Of a stretch of DNA of 9,669 nt, positions 1 through 6,804 are shown piece by piece. Made by a program: the position numbers and the translations under genes. Each line of letters opens with the position of its first letter. Position 1 is the first letter of the stretch. The notes under the pieces are model-generated. The model saw only the letters and a program-made list of their open reading frames with translations, was not told the DNA's origin and searched no databases. Source of the stretch: Actinomycetes bacterium (GTDB taxonomy: Bacteria; Actinomycetota; Actinomycetes; Propionibacteriales; Propionibacteriaceae); NCBI GenBank assembly GCA_029778515.1, contig JAKOQD010000091.1, positions 1 to 9,669 of the forward strand, read 5' to 3'.

Positions 1-78
1 CACCAACCCTGCCGACGACACCAGATTCGGATCATCAAAGACGACCCGCGTCGCCTGCACGCTGTGAGAGAGTTTCAC
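1..78 (-). CDS. IS1380-like transposase, N-terminal fragment (cut by window edge)
   Basis: Reading the minus strand from a GTG at 78 gives 26 codons running off the left edge, including VQATRVVFDDPNLVSSAG. I recognise this as the typical start of IS1380-family (DDE) transposases of actinobacteria, which are normally about 450-480 residues long; the family match is from memory. The frame has a TAG stop 14 codons upstream of the GTG, and a weak GAAGGG ribosome site lies about 10 nt before it. Only the first 26 residues are visible, so I cannot say whether the gene is intact. It is divergent from the B12-type regulator starting at 229. The terminal inverted repeat of the element should lie somewhere between 79 and about 200, but I could not identify it. 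A non-transposase is possible but unlikely given the residue match. Confidence 0.72.
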   Translation of the reverse strand, partial: MKLSHSVQATRVVFDDPNLVSSAGLV

Positions 79-215
79 CTGACGGATGCCCTTCGTGACG
101 ACCGATTCGGAACCCTAGATAAGTCCCAAATCTCTCAGTCACAAGGGCATTCGCGCTTCACGCCACGCCCACAACCCCCACCCCATCGGTGGATCCGGGC
201 TAAGACAAGGCTGGG

Positions 216-221
216 TAACCT
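216..221 (+). promoter_or_regulatory. Candidate -10 element for a leaderless litR transcript
   Basis: TAACCT fits the actinobacterial TANNNT -10 pattern and ends 7 nt before the ATG at 229, so transcription would begin at or next to the start codon. There is no usable Shine-Dalgarno sequence upstream (the nearest AAGG, at 207-210, is too far), which supports a leaderless mRNA. No clear -35 hexamer is visible. Confidence 0.35.
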
Positions 222-228
222 TAGACAC

Positions 229-1104
229 ATGCCGGACACGGTCATACCCGAAACCACCACGCTGCTGACGATCAAGGCCGCCGCGGAGGTGACCGGCCTG
301 TCGGAGCACACCCTGCGGGCCTGGGAGCGCCGATACGAACTGCTCGCCCCGCAGCGGACGGCGTCCGGCTACCGGCTCTACGACCGCCAGACACTGGCCA
401 GGGTGCGGGCCATGCAGGAGCTGGTCCAGGCCGGCTGGTCGCCGAAGTCCGCTGCCGCTGAGTTGCTTCGCCGGCCACCGCCGCTGGGCGACGTGACCGA
501 CTCCTCGGCCGAGTTGATCGAAGCCGCGGCGGCGATGGACGCGGCCTCGATCCACCGGATCGTGACCGAGAGCTTCGGCGCGGCCGCCTTCGAGACCGTG
601 GTGGACGACTGGATGCTGCCGGCGCTCGCCCGGCTCGGCCAGGCCTGGGCGGACGGCAAGGTGACCGTCGCCGGTGAGCATCTCGTCGCCGACGCCCTGA
701 TGCGCCGCCTTGCCGCTGCCTACGACTCCGTCCGCCGCGGGCAGGGCGGGCCCCCGGTCCTGATCGGCGCACCCCCCGGCGTCGACCACCAACTCGGCCT
801 GCTGGCCTTCGCCGTCGCCTGCCGTCGGGCCGGCCTGGCCACGGTCTACCTCGGCGCCAAAGTGCCGCTGCCGGCCTGGCGGGACGCAGCCCTGCGAACC
901 CGGGCTTTCGCGGTGGTGACCTCGGTGCCACAGCGACGCGACTCCGAGCGGGTGACCCGAGTGGCCGCCCAACTGGAGTCCTTGCCGGAGGTCTCGGTGT
1001 GGGTGGGGGGACGCTTCCAGCACCTCGTACCGGCACCGGCGCGGACGCTCGGGCATCTGATCGGCCCGGCCGCCAGAACCCTCGCCGCGAGCCGGCATGG
1101 CTGA
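229..1104 (+). CDS. litR: LitR/CarH-type MerR regulator with adenosylcobalamin-binding domain
   Basis: A 291-residue predicted B12-dependent photoreceptor and repressor. Residues about 12-80 are a MerR winged helix (TLRAWERRYELL, then GYRLYD). Residues about 95-170 are the helical bundle that caps the cobalamin. Residues about 175-285 are the Rossmann-type cobalamin-binding domain. Key residues: W140-x9-E150-H151 (the Wx9EH motif of AdoCbl-binding CarH/LitR proteins), V147 in the same pocket, H187 in HxxG (expected lower cobalt ligand), T231-S232, and G260-G261. In this family AdoCbl drives tetramer formation and DNA binding in the dark, and light breaks the complex. I chose the ATG at 229 because the MerR domain follows at once and the open frame further upstream runs into the divergent transposase start region. 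The gene overlaps the photolyase gene by 8 bp, so DNA repair is its likely target. The residue matching the light-induced upper ligand His132 of Thermus CarH is Ala141. Confidence 0.88.
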   Translation: MPDTVIPETTTLLTIKAAAEVTGLSEHTLRAWERRYELLAPQRTASGYRLYDRQTLARVRAMQELVQAGWSPKSAAAELLRRPPPLGDVTDSSAELIEAAAAMDAASIHRIVTESFGAAAFETVVDDWMLPALARLGQAWADGKVTVAGEHLVADALMRRLAAAYDSVRRGQGGPPVLIGAPPGVDHQLGLLAFAVACRRAGLATVYLGAKVPLPAWRDAALRTRAFAVVTSVPQRRDSERVTRVAAQLESLPEVSVWVGGRFQHLVPAPARTLGHLIGPAARTLAASRHG

Positions 1105-2452
1105 ACCCAGGCTGCTCTGGTTTCGGCGCGACCTGCGGCTCGGCGACCACCCGGCCCTTGCCGCAGCGGCCGCCGCCGGGCCCGTGGTGCCGCTCTTCGT
1201 CCTCGACCCGGCCTTCTTCGACAATGCCGGCGCGGTTCGCCAGGGCTGGCTGGCGGCGAACCTGGTTGCTCTCCGCGAGGCCCTCGACTCTCGGCTCTGC
1301 CTGCGCTGGGGCGATCCGGTTCGGGTGGTGCCCGAGTTGGCCGCCGAGGTCGGCGCTGTCGTGGTGCACGTCTCCACCGAGACCGAACCCGGCGGATTGG
1401 CGCGCGACCAGCGGGTGCAGCGGGCGCTGGCCGCGGCCGGGGTCGAGTGGGTGGAAACCGGCTCGCCGTACGCGGTTACTCCCGGCCGGGTCCGGACACT
1501 GAGCGGCAGTGGCTTTCAGGTCTTCACCGCCTTCCACCGAGCCTGGCAGGCGCACGGCTGGCGCGGGCCGGCGCTGCTGCCGGACGCCTTCACGCCCATG
1601 CGGGCCGCCGGTAACCCGGCGGCATGGGGACGGATCGAGGCCGCGCTGGCAGCGTGTCCGATTGCGTTGCCGGACGCCGGCGAGGCGGCCGCCCTCGGAC
1701 GCTGGCGGCGGTTCCTTGACGCAGACCTGTCCGGCTACTCCGGCGATCGGGATCGTCCGGACCTGGACACCACCTCCCGCCTTTCACCCGACTTGAAGTT
1801 CGGTGTAGTACACCCACGAACCCTGCTCGCCGACTTGGCGGAGCGTCCCGGGCCGGACGCCGACCGCTACGCCACCGAACTCGCCTGGCGGGAGTTCTAC
1901 GCCGACGTGCTCAGCCGGCACCCCGAATCACTGGCTGCGGACCTGAAGAGCATCAAGCTGGACTATGACGAGCCGTCGGCCGGCTTCGAGGCTTGGCGGC
2001 TGGGGCGGACCGGCTTTCCGATCGTTGATGCCGGGATGCGCCAGTTGCTGGCCGAGGGTTGGATGCACAACCGCGTCCGGATGATCACCGCGAGTTTCCT
2101 CACCAAGGACCTGCATCACTGGTGGCCGCTGGGGGCCACGCACTTCCTGGATCACCTGATCGACGGCGACCTGGCCTCCAATGCGCACGGTTGGCAATGG
2201 ACGGCCGGCACCGGAACCGACGCGGCGCCCTACTTTCGGGTCTTCAATCCCACCAGCCAGGGCCTTCGCTTCGACCCGAACGGCGACTACGTCCGGCGCT
2301 GGGTGCCAGAACTGCGCCACCTGAGGGGGGCAACGGCGCACGAGCCGTCGAAGGCCGCGGACGGTTACCGCCACGGCTATCCGCGTCCGATTCTGGATCA
2401 TGGCAGGGAGAGGTTGGAGGCGCTCGCCCGGTACCGCGCCGCGCGGGGCTGA
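1097..2452 (+). CDS. phr: Deoxyribodipyrimidine photo-lyase (class I CPD photolyase)
   Basis: 451 residues, full length for the family. It would use light to split UV-induced cyclobutane pyrimidine dimers. The N-terminal antenna-binding alpha/beta domain starts with LLWFRRDLRLGDHPAL. The C-terminal FAD domain has TSRLSPDLKFG (226-236), AWREFY (263-268, W264 matching the substrate-stacking E. coli Trp277), RTGFPIVDAGMRQL (304-317), WMHNRVRMI (322-330) and SNAHGWQW (361-368), then GTGTDAAPYFRVFNP. N362 matches E. coli Asn378, which contacts flavin N5; asparagine here favours a photolyase over a cryptochrome. W366 and W343 match the inner two Trp of the electron-transfer chain (E. coli 382, 359). 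The third position (E. coli Trp306) aligns with Tyr290 by my hand alignment. The ATG lies inside the end of the regulator gene (8-bp overlap), implying translational coupling. It converges on the deacetylase gene with only 16 bp between stops. Confidence 0.95.
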   Translation: MAEPRLLWFRRDLRLGDHPALAAAAAAGPVVPLFVLDPAFFDNAGAVRQGWLAANLVALREALDSRLCLRWGDPVRVVPELAAEVGAVVVHVSTETEPGGLARDQRVQRALAAAGVEWVETGSPYAVTPGRVRTLSGSGFQVFTAFHRAWQAHGWRGPALLPDAFTPMRAAGNPAAWGRIEAALAACPIALPDAGEAAALGRWRRFLDADLSGYSGDRDRPDLDTTSRLSPDLKFGVVHPRTLLADLAERPGPDADRYATELAWREFYADVLSRHPESLAADLKSIKLDYDEPSAGFEAWRLGRTGFPIVDAGMRQLLAEGWMHNRVRMITASFLTKDLHHWWPLGATHFLDHLIDGDLASNAHGWQWTAGTGTDAAPYFRVFNPTSQGLRFDPNGDYVRRWVPELRHLRGATAHEPSKAADGYRHGYPRPILDHGRERLEALARYRAARG

Positions 2453-2468
2453 AGTGGCCGGATCTGGG

Positions 2469-3401
2469 TCAGGCGTGGAAGCAGCGCTTGCCCGGGTGCA
2501 ACTTGCCGGCCATCAACTGGGAGACGGTGACAAGGGTGTAGCCCTTGGCCTGGAGGCCTCTGACGATCGCCGGGATCGCCTTCCGGGTCGACTTCAGGCT
2601 GTCGTGGGTGAGGATGATCGAACCTCGCTCCACCTGCTTCAGCACGCGCTTCGCGACCGTCTTGGCCTTGCGCACCTTCCAATCCTCGGGATCCACGTCC
2701 CAGATCACGGCAGGCATGCCGAGCGACCTGGTCACCTTGGCCACATCGCGATCCCACTCCCCGTACGGCGGACGCACCAACTTCGGACGCTGGCCGAGCT
2801 TGGTGAGCAGCTTGTTGGTCTTGACCAACTGCTTGCGGATGCCGCTCTTCGAGAGGTTCCAGAACTCCGGATGACTCCAGGAGTGGTTGCCGAGCTCGTG
2901 GCCCTCGGCGACCATCCGGCGGACCAGTTTGGGGTGCGCCTTCGCGTTCTGGCCGAGTAGGAAGAAGGTCGCCTTCACGCCACGCCTGGCAAAGAGATCG
3001 AGCAACTTCCCTGTGCCTGGCACCGGTCCGTCATCCATGGTCAGGGCAACGCACTTCAGCACCGCGCAATCCACCGGAGCCGGTTCCGCGGGCGGCTCGG
3101 GCTCAGGCGCCGGGGGCTCCGCCGGCGGTTCGGTTGCCGGCCCCGTCGGCTCGGCCGGGGACGGGACCGCGGACGGATCGGTCGCTGCCGAGTCAACCGG
3201 CGCGGCGGCGTCCGAGCCGGCTACCAACGGGGACGCGACCGGGCGTGTCGGTAGCGGGAACCCGACCACGGCATTGACCTGCGACGGCGGAATCGATTCG
3301 GCGGCCCGGGCAGCCAGGGTTCGCGGCGGCACGGTCGCGCAGCCGCTGAACAGCAGCGCAACCACCGTCGCGGCCAGGGCCGCCCGCCCCGCAGACTTCA
3401 C
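2469..3401 (-). CDS. Polysaccharide deacetylase (CE4/NodB domain) lipoprotein
   Basis: 310 residues starting at GTG (3401). Residues 1-20 are a signal peptide (two basic residues, hydrophobic core ALAATVVALLF) ending in SGC, with Cys21 as the likely lipid anchor, so the protein should sit on the outer face of the membrane. Residues about 50-110 are a Pro/Ala/Glu/Ser-rich linker that probably spans cell-wall material. The NodB domain (about 115-295) has every CE4 motif: TMDDGP (121-126; Asp123 base, Asp124 metal), HSWSH (173-177; metal His pair), RPPYG (210-214), DVDPEDW (235-241) and LTHD (264-267; His266 acid). The metal-dependent enzyme therefore looks active. Likely substrates are N-acetyl groups of peptidoglycan or a surface polysaccharide; the sequence does not decide which. 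The stress-protein gene ends 51 bp upstream on the same strand, so the two may be co-transcribed. Confidence 0.9.
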   Translation of the reverse strand: MKSAGRAALAATVVALLFSGCATVPPRTLAARAAESIPPSQVNAVVGFPLPTRPVASPLVAGSDAAAPVDSAATDPSAVPSPAEPTGPATEPPAEPPAPEPEPPAEPAPVDCAVLKCVALTMDDGPVPGTGKLLDLFARRGVKATFFLLGQNAKAHPKLVRRMVAEGHELGNHSWSHPEFWNLSKSGIRKQLVKTNKLLTKLGQRPKLVRPPYGEWDRDVAKVTRSLGMPAVIWDVDPEDWKVRKAKTVAKRVLKQVERGSIILTHDSLKSTRKAIPAIVRGLQAKGYTLVTVSQLMAGKLHPGKRCFHA

Positions 3402-3452
3402 AACTTCAGCCTAGTAGGCGTCGTTCTCCGTACCGCACCGCCGGAGCGGGGT

Positions 3453-3950
3453 TCACTCGCTGTCCAGCGCGCGATCCAGCTTCAGGGTCCGCGGCGGCGC
3501 CTGGTCGCCGGAGCGTCGGCGAACCACCAGGACGTCACAACCGGCATGCTCGACCACCTGGTCGGAGACCGAGCCGATCAGCAAGCCGGTGAAACCGCCG
3601 AGCCCGCGGGTACCCACGACCACCAGCTGGGCGTCGGCGGAAGCCTTGATGAGTTCGCGCCCGGCCGCTCCGTGGGGCGCTTCGAAGCTCACCTCAACCT
3701 CAGGGAACTCAGCGACGATGGCTGCCGTCGCCTTGGTCAGTTCGGCGAGGACCGCCTCGGCGAAGTCCTCCACCGGAGGCACATAACCCGGGCTCCACGA
3801 CTTCGGACGCGGCGCGTTGCTGATCGTCCAGGCCCGCACTATCCGGACGCCGGCCCCGACCTTTCCAGCCAGCCACAAGCCCTTGCGCAGCGCTTCCGCC
3901 GCGAACTCCGAACCGTCGTAGCCGATAACGATCGGCGCCTGTTGCTCCAT
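3453..3950 (-). CDS. Universal stress protein, UspA family, ATP-binding type
   Basis: 165 residues, a single Usp domain of normal length. It starts with IVIGYDGSEFAAEAL (Asp12 in the nucleotide pocket) and has the ATP-binding signature G113-x2-G116-x9-G126-S127 in GTRGLGGFTGLLIGS, so it belongs to the nucleotide-binding branch (MJ0577-like). The domain ends with CDVLVVRRR, and a charged tail of about 20 residues follows. Cytoplasmic: no signal or membrane segment. Such proteins help survival under starvation, redox or hypoxic stress, but the exact role is unknown for most. It lies upstream of the deacetylase gene on the same strand and is divergent from the COG2403 gene at 4205. No good ribosome-binding site precedes the ATG; a TAGAGT box 6 nt upstream suggests a leaderless transcript. 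Confidence 0.93.
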   Translation of the reverse strand: MEQQAPIVIGYDGSEFAAEALRKGLWLAGKVGAGVRIVRAWTISNAPRPKSWSPGYVPPVEDFAEAVLAELTKATAAIVAEFPEVEVSFEAPHGAAGRELIKASADAQLVVVGTRGLGGFTGLLIGSVSDQVVEHAGCDVLVVRRRSGDQAPPRTLKLDRALDSE

Positions 3951-3956
3951 GGCCCG

Positions 3957-3962
3957 ACTCTA
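3957..3962 (-). promoter_or_regulatory. Candidate -10 element for the usp gene
   Basis: On the minus strand TAGAGT (TANNNT pattern) is followed by 6 nt and then the ATG at 3950, the spacing expected for a leaderless start. No convincing -35 box is visible. Weak evidence. Confidence 0.28.
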
Positions 3963-4171
3963 CCGTCGACCTCGTTCGCCGACGATACCCGCGACGCCCC
4001 TGGGGACGTTGAGGCGATCCATGCCCTGGCTGGCCGCGCGGGCCCGAAAGCGGCTGTCGTTCGGTAACCAGGGCGGGAATCAGCTCATCGGAATCGGCGG
4101 ACGGCGCATCGCGAGTGGGTGACGGGTTCTCGGGATAGAGCCGACTGGCCGACCACCGACGGCCGCCGCCG

Positions 4172-4196
4172 TATACTCAGCCGTGGGAGAAAGGAG
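4172..4196 (+). promoter_or_regulatory. -10 box and ribosome-binding site of the COG2403 gene
   Basis: TATACT at 4172-4177 is a near-consensus -10 box, and no clear -35 box lies 16-18 bp upstream. AAGGAG at 4191-4196 is a strong Shine-Dalgarno site 8 nt before the ATG at 4205, which fixes that start. The expected leader would be only about 20 nt. Confidence 0.5.
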
Positions 4197-4204
4197 CCGC
4201 CGCC

Positions 4205-5518
4205 ATGATCCCGCGCCGCACATTGATCCTCGGTTCAGCCGGGCGTGATTTCCACGTCTTCGCCACCGTTTTCCGCTCAGATCCTCGCCACGAGGTGTTG
4301 GGATTCACCAGTTCGGCACTGTCGGCCGGTGAACGTGGGGTCTTTCCGTCCTGCTTGTGCGGGGACTCCTACCCGGCCGGTATCCCGATCATCGCCGAGG
4401 CCGACCTGGAGCGGTTCGTCGCGTCCGAGCGGATCGAGAAGGTCGTCTTCGCCTATGCCGAGATCCGGTGCACCGGCGTGGCCGCGGTCGCCGCGCGGGT
4501 GCTGGCCGCCGGGGCCGACTTCCAGCTGCTCAGCCCGAACCGCTCGATGCTAACCGCTCAAAAGCCGGTGATCGCGGTCAGTTCGGCCCACAACGGGGCC
4601 GGCAAGACCCCCACCGTGCGGCACTTGACCGACCTGCTGCTGACCCAGGGCGTCCGGGTGGCCGTGTTGCGGCATCCGGTCCAGCGTTCGGGGTTCACCG
4701 CTGGGTGGCAGCACCAGTTCAGCGACGACGAACCGGGCCTCGACGCCTGCGCACGTCCGCAGAGCCGGGCCATCGGCGACCAGCCCGGCGCGATCCGGGT
4801 GGACGGGCTCGACCACGCCGCCGTCCTGGCCGCAGCCGAGGAACAGGCCGACGTGATCCTCTGGGACAGCGCGGGCACCGACCTGCCCTTCGTGCGGGCC
4901 GATCTGCATCTGGTGCTGGTCGATCCGCTGCGGGCCGACGCCGGCCTGGACTGCTTCCCCGGCGAGGTCACCCTGCGACTGGCGGACGCGGTGATCATCA
5001 GCAAGTGCGACGCCGTCAGCGACGAGCTGGTGCAGCAGTCGCATCGCCAGATCACCCGGCTCAACCCCGGGGCCACCGTGTTCACCGCCGATTCGCCGGT
5101 GGTGATCGATCATCCCGAACGCATCGCCGGCCGCACCGTGGTGGTGGTCGAGGAGGAGCCGACGCTCGCCTTCGGCGACCTGCGCCCGGGTGCGGGCATC
5201 GCGGCCGCGCATGCGGTCGGGGTCTCGGCGATCATCAGCCCGCTGCCGCAGGCGGTCGGGTCCCTGGTCGCGGTCTACGCCTGCCATCCCGAAGCCCAGT
5301 CGGTGCTGCCGGTGGCCGATCGGGAACCGGCAACGCTGGCCGACGTCCGGGCCACCGCCGAAGCGACCCCGAGCGAGGCGGTCATCGACGCCACCACGCT
5401 CGGCCTGGACGGGTTGTTCGACCTGGGCCGTCCGGTGGCGAAGGCCGGGTACGCGCTGCGTCCGCACGACCCTGACGCTCTGGCGGCGCTGGTGCTGGAG
5501 CGGGTCCGTCCGCGCTGA
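4205..5518 (+). CDS. Cyclic 2,3-diphosphoglycerate synthetase-like P-loop protein (COG2403)
   Basis: 437 residues. The N-terminal Rossmann-like part (1-118) starts LILGSAGRDFHVFATVFR and continues with YPAGIPII and KVVFAYAEI. A P-loop domain follows, with Walker A AHNGAGKT (128-135), a DSAG (221-224) plus LPF segment, DPLRADAGLDCFPGE (240-254), and VVVVEEEPTLAFG (312-324) near the C-terminal part. The layout matches proteins annotated as predicted GTPase or cyclic 2,3-diphosphoglycerate synthetase, best known from methanogens; the bacterial role is not established. Departures from the family as I remember it: the usual NKxD base-recognition motif is S266-K-C-D, the segment before the acidic switch is NxD-poor (DSAGTD), and the stretch about 158-195 does not resemble the usual ERxEYE-containing region. 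Nucleotide specificity is thus uncertain. It is followed 56 bp later by rocD on the same strand. No membrane segments. Confidence 0.78.
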   Translation: MIPRRTLILGSAGRDFHVFATVFRSDPRHEVLGFTSSALSAGERGVFPSCLCGDSYPAGIPIIAEADLERFVASERIEKVVFAYAEIRCTGVAAVAARVLAAGADFQLLSPNRSMLTAQKPVIAVSSAHNGAGKTPTVRHLTDLLLTQGVRVAVLRHPVQRSGFTAGWQHQFSDDEPGLDACARPQSRAIGDQPGAIRVDGLDHAAVLAAAEEQADVILWDSAGTDLPFVRADLHLVLVDPLRADAGLDCFPGEVTLRLADAVIISKCDAVSDELVQQSHRQITRLNPGATVFTADSPVVIDHPERIAGRTVVVVEEEPTLAFGDLRPGAGIAAAHAVGVSAIISPLPQAVGSLVAVYACHPEAQSVLPVADREPATLADVRATAEATPSEAVIDATTLGLDGLFDLGRPVAKAGYALRPHDPDALAALVLERVRPR

Positions 5519-5545
5519 GCGAAAGGGGCATCGGCGCTGAACCGG

Positions 5546-5570
5546 TAGCATCACTGGTCGGCAGAAAGGA
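5546..5570 (+). promoter_or_regulatory. rocD upstream signals: weak -10 and ribosome-binding site
   Basis: AAAGGA at 5565-5570 is a ribosome-binding site 4 nt before the ATG at 5575 and fixes the rocD start. TAGCAT at 5546-5551 fits TANNNT and could be a separate promoter, but no -35 box is seen. Readthrough from the upstream gene is equally possible, since no terminator lies in the 56-bp gap. Confidence 0.35.
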
Positions 5571-5574
5571 CGCC

Positions 5575-6804
5575 ATGCACGCGCTCACCGAGATTTCGGA
5601 CCAGCAGCAGGTCATCGAGCAGATCGAGACCTACAGCCCGCACAACTACCATCCGCTACCGGTCGTGATCGAGTCGGGGTCGGGTGCGTGGCTGGTCGAC
5701 ACCGAGGGCAAGCGCTACCTCGACTTCTTGTCCGCCTACTCAGCGGTGAATTTCGGTCATTCCAATCCCGAGCTGCTCGCGGTCGCGTCCGAGCAGTTGG
5801 CGAAGCTGTCGATCACCTCGCGCGCCGTCTTCTCTGCACCCTTCGGACCCTTCGTGGAAGGCCTTGCCAAGCTGTGTGGCAAGGACATGGTGCTGCCGAT
5901 GAACACCGGCGTCGAGGCGGTGGAGTCCTCTTTGAAGCTGGCCCGCAAGTGGGGCTACGAGGTCAAGGGCGTGCCCGAGGATCTGGCGAACATCATCGTG
6001 ATGGAGGGGAATTTCCACGGACGCACGATCAGCGTGATCTCGTTCTCGTCCGACTCCGACGCCACCGACTCCTACGGCCCGTTCACCCCGGGATTCGTGA
6101 AGGTTCCCTACGGCGACCTGGACGCGATCGAGGCGGCCATCGACGAGCACACCGTGGCGATCCTGGTCGAGCCGATCCAGGGTGAGGCCGGCGTGGTCAC
6201 CCCGCCGTCCGACTTCCTGCCCGGCATTCGCTCACTCGCCGATCGCCACCAGGTGCTGATGATCGCCGACGAGATCCAGTCGGGACTCGGTCGCACCGGG
6301 AGCACCTTCTATTGCGAGCAGGTCGGCGTGGTGCCCGACCTGTACCTGCTCGGCAAGGCGCTTGGCGGCGGCATCGTGCCGGTCTCGGCCGTGGTCGGCA
6401 ATCGGGACGTTCTTGGCCTGCTCAAGCCGGGTCAGCACGGCTCGACTTTCGGCGGCAACCCACTGGCCTGCGCGGTGGGCCTGGCCGTGGTGCGGCTGCT
6501 GGAGACCGGCGAGATGCAGGCCCGCTCCCGCGAACTCGGCGACTACCTGCACTCCCGCCTTCTCGAACTGCTCGGACGCGGGGTCACCGAGGTGCGCGGG
6601 ATCGGCCTGTGGGCCGGCGTCGACATCGACCCCACCTTGGGCACGGCCCGCGACATCTGCGAGCGCCTGCTGGCCAAGGGCGTGATCGCCAAGGACACCC
6701 ACGGCTCGACCATACGGTTGGCCCCGCCCCTGGTGATCACCCGAGAGGAACTCGACCTGGCCCTGGACGCGCTCGCGTCGGCGCTCGCCGAAGCGTCCGC
6801 CTGA
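5575..6804 (+). CDS. rocD: Ornithine aminotransferase (PLP-dependent, class III)
   Basis: 409 residues, normal length. It moves the delta-amino group of ornithine to 2-oxoglutarate, giving glutamate-5-semialdehyde and glutamate, and so links arginine/ornithine breakdown to proline and glutamate. Diagnostic stretches: SPHNYHPLPVVI (21-32), LSAYSAVNFGHSNP (52-65; Tyr55 matches the ornithine-binding tyrosine of this family), NTGVEAVE (110-117), NFHGRT (146-151), ADEIQSGLGRTG (231-242; Asp232 pairs with the PLP ring nitrogen) and LLGKALGGG (258-266; Lys261 is the Schiff-base lysine). The YSAVN and NFHGRT stretches favour RocD over acetylornithine or GABA aminotransferases. Cytoplasmic. No other arginine-pathway genes are in the window. 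Its stop codon is inside the left arm of the 92-bp palindrome at 6799-6890. Confidence 0.95.
   Translation: MHALTEISDQQQVIEQIETYSPHNYHPLPVVIESGSGAWLVDTEGKRYLDFLSAYSAVNFGHSNPELLAVASEQLAKLSITSRAVFSAPFGPFVEGLAKLCGKDMVLPMNTGVEAVESSLKLARKWGYEVKGVPEDLANIIVMEGNFHGRTISVISFSSDSDATDSYGPFTPGFVKVPYGDLDAIEAAIDEHTVAILVEPIQGEAGVVTPPSDFLPGIRSLADRHQVLMIADEIQSGLGRTGSTFYCEQVGVVPDLYLLGKALGGGIVPVSAVVGNRDVLGLLKPGQHGSTFGGNPLACAVGLAVVRLLETGEMQARSRELGDYLHSRLLELLGRGVTEVRGIGLWAGVDIDPTLGTARDICERLLAKGVIAKDTHGSTIRLAPPLVITREELDLALDALASALAEASA

Larger units (their letters stand above)
3951..4204. other. Divergent intergenic region between usp and the COG2403 gene
   Basis: 254 bp without a credible gene. It must hold the promoters of both flanking genes, with candidate boxes at 3957-3962 (-) and 4172-4177 (+). 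The middle (about 3980-4160) has only scattered short GC-rich inverted repeats, and I see no riboswitch or RNA gene that I can name. Confidence 0.6.

Noticed and set aside
64..228. N-terminal extension of the B12 regulator from a GTG at 64
   Set aside because: The 55 extra residues are low-complexity, cross the divergent transposase start region and have no ribosome site; the MerR domain begins just after the ATG at 229.
272..1555. Long open frames antisense to the regulator and photolyase genes (also 139-1377)
   Set aside because: They are Arg/Gly/Pro-rich, have no recognisable domain, and arise from the high GC content opposite two well-supported genes.
4023..4074. Seven-bp inverted repeat GCCCTGG / CCAGGGC with a 38-nt gap in the usp upstream region
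   Set aside because: Arms are short and the gap long for this GC content; there is no further RNA-like structure to support it.
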